Shown: positions 6,355 through 6,720 of the stretch, piece after piece
Numbering within the stretch: the stretch's first letter is position 1
Layout: the number at the start of each line of letters is the position of its first letter
Origin: CAZQGJ01 sp964592905
Lineage (GTDB): Bacteria > Patescibacteriota > UBA1384 > CAYGGE01
Length of the DNA stretch: 6,720 nt
Assembly: GCA_964592905.1 (NCBI GenBank)
Contig: CAZQGJ010000038.1
Location: 1-6,720, forward strand
Direction of reading: 5' to 3'
Made by a program: the position numbers and the translations under genes
The notes under the pieces: generated by a model
What the model was told of the DNA's origin: nothing
The model's input: the letters and a program-made list of their open reading frames with translations, nothing else
Databases searched by the model: none

Positions 6355-6720
6355 TGTTACCTCCTCTGATCTCGGTCAAGGCTAGGGCAATAGCGAAGAG
6401 TACCGCCAAATCATTTTTATAGAGTTGGCTTTCGACTAAGCCCTGCACGGTAATCGTCAAGAGAATGGCCGCCGCTGGCACTATCAGGTTCAATGACCTA
6501 TCCGGCTTGGTGGCTAGCTCGCGCCAACCGTTGGCTAGACCGCGATAGAGTAGCCAACTAAAGCCGATCAGACCTAATAGGCCAAAATTAACCCATAGAT
6601 TCAGCCAGAGATTGTGCGGGCTATATGCCCAAGGAGTGATATAGGCCACAAAATTGGGTCGGTCGGCGGTTTTTGCCGCAAAGACTCGCTGGTAATCGCC
6701 TAAACCATGACCGAAGAGCC
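6347..6720 (-). CDS. O-antigen ligase/Wzy polymerase-like membrane protein, C-terminal part (cut by window edge)
   Basis: This is the C-terminal 123 residues of a polytopic membrane protein that would join or polymerise lipid-linked glycans on the outer side of the membrane. The reading frame runs open to the window edge, so the true start lies beyond 6720 and the GTG at 6649 is an internal valine. The visible part opens with 'LFGHGLGDYQRVFA' and has 'YSPHNLWLNLWVNFGLLGL' (32-50), the loop with the conserved His followed by a membrane helix that marks the Wzy_C/O-antigen ligase family. Hydrophobic segments lie at about 43-61, 76-95 and 103-115. The 'QGLVESQLYKNDLAVLF' ending resembles ligase-like proteins I associate with Patescibacteria and Chloroflexi. 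Whether it is a ligase or a polymerase cannot be told from this fragment. Confidence 0.87.
   Translation of the reverse strand, partial: LFGHGLGDYQRVFAAKTADRPNFVAYITPWAYSPHNLWLNLWVNFGLLGLIGFSWLLYRGLANGWRELATKPDRSLNLIVPAAAILLTITVQGLVESQLYKNDLAVLFAIALALTEIRGGNSA
6359..6365 (-). promoter_or_regulatory. Strong Shine-Dalgarno of the GT2 gene, inside the upstream gene
   Basis: AGGAGGT is followed by AACA and the GTG start at 6354. It is the best ribosome binding site in the window and decides a non-ATG start. Because it is embedded in the last codons (Arg-Gly-Gly) of the O-antigen-ligase-like gene, ribosomes finishing that gene could restart here. Confidence 0.8.

Noticed and set aside
6347..6649. 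Taking the polymerase-like gene as a complete 100-residue protein starting at 6649
   Set aside because: The frame stays open upstream to the window edge and the extra 23 residues contain the family-typical 'FGHGLGDY', so the GTG at 6649 is an internal codon of a truncated gene.

Overview
All six genes lie on the minus strand, packed head to tail with gaps of 1 to 53 bases, and are read from high to low coordinates. The window suggests a bacterium using the standard code: TAA, TGA and TAG all appear as stops, and no in-frame TGA is read through. The mix of a Wzy/O-antigen-ligase-type membrane protein with a 'YKND' end, a polyprenyl-phosphate-sugar type GT2, a GT4 glycosyltransferase, a MacB/LolD-type ABC pair and one very large secreted protein of no recognised family would fit a Patescibacteria (CPR) member such as Saccharibacteria. 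That placement is an inference from gene style only, with low to moderate confidence; no marker gene is present.

Layout in order of transcription. (1) 6720-6347: C-terminal end of an O-antigen ligase/polymerase-like membrane protein, cut by the window edge. (2) 6354-5617: GT2 glycosyltransferase of the dolichyl/polyprenyl-phosphate sugar synthase type. It overlaps gene 1 by 8 bases, starts at GTG and has a near-perfect Shine-Dalgarno. (3) 5581-2294: a 1095-residue exported protein with a signal peptide, ten cysteines, two related beta-rich domains near its C-terminal third, a roughly 115-residue Thr/Pro/Ser stalk and a short amphipathic basic tail. (4) A perfect 15-base inverted repeat (2241-2272) between genes 3 and 4. 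(5) 2240-1146: GT4 glycosyltransferase whose ATG abuts the inverted repeat. (6) 1143-445: ABC ATPase. (7) 443-1: N-terminal part of its MacB/FtsX-type permease, cut by the window edge.

The three sugar genes point to assembly of a surface glycan or glycoprotein, and the large protein in their midst is a plausible cell-surface product that may itself be glycosylated on its Thr/Ser-rich stalk. The ABC pair is probably a separate exporter or efflux module that shares a transcript with the GT4 gene. The large gene is clearly more AT-rich than its neighbours in sampled stretches, which suggests either fast divergence or a different origin. No RNA gene, CRISPR array, insertion sequence or tRNA was seen. 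There is no gene-free stretch longer than 53 bases.
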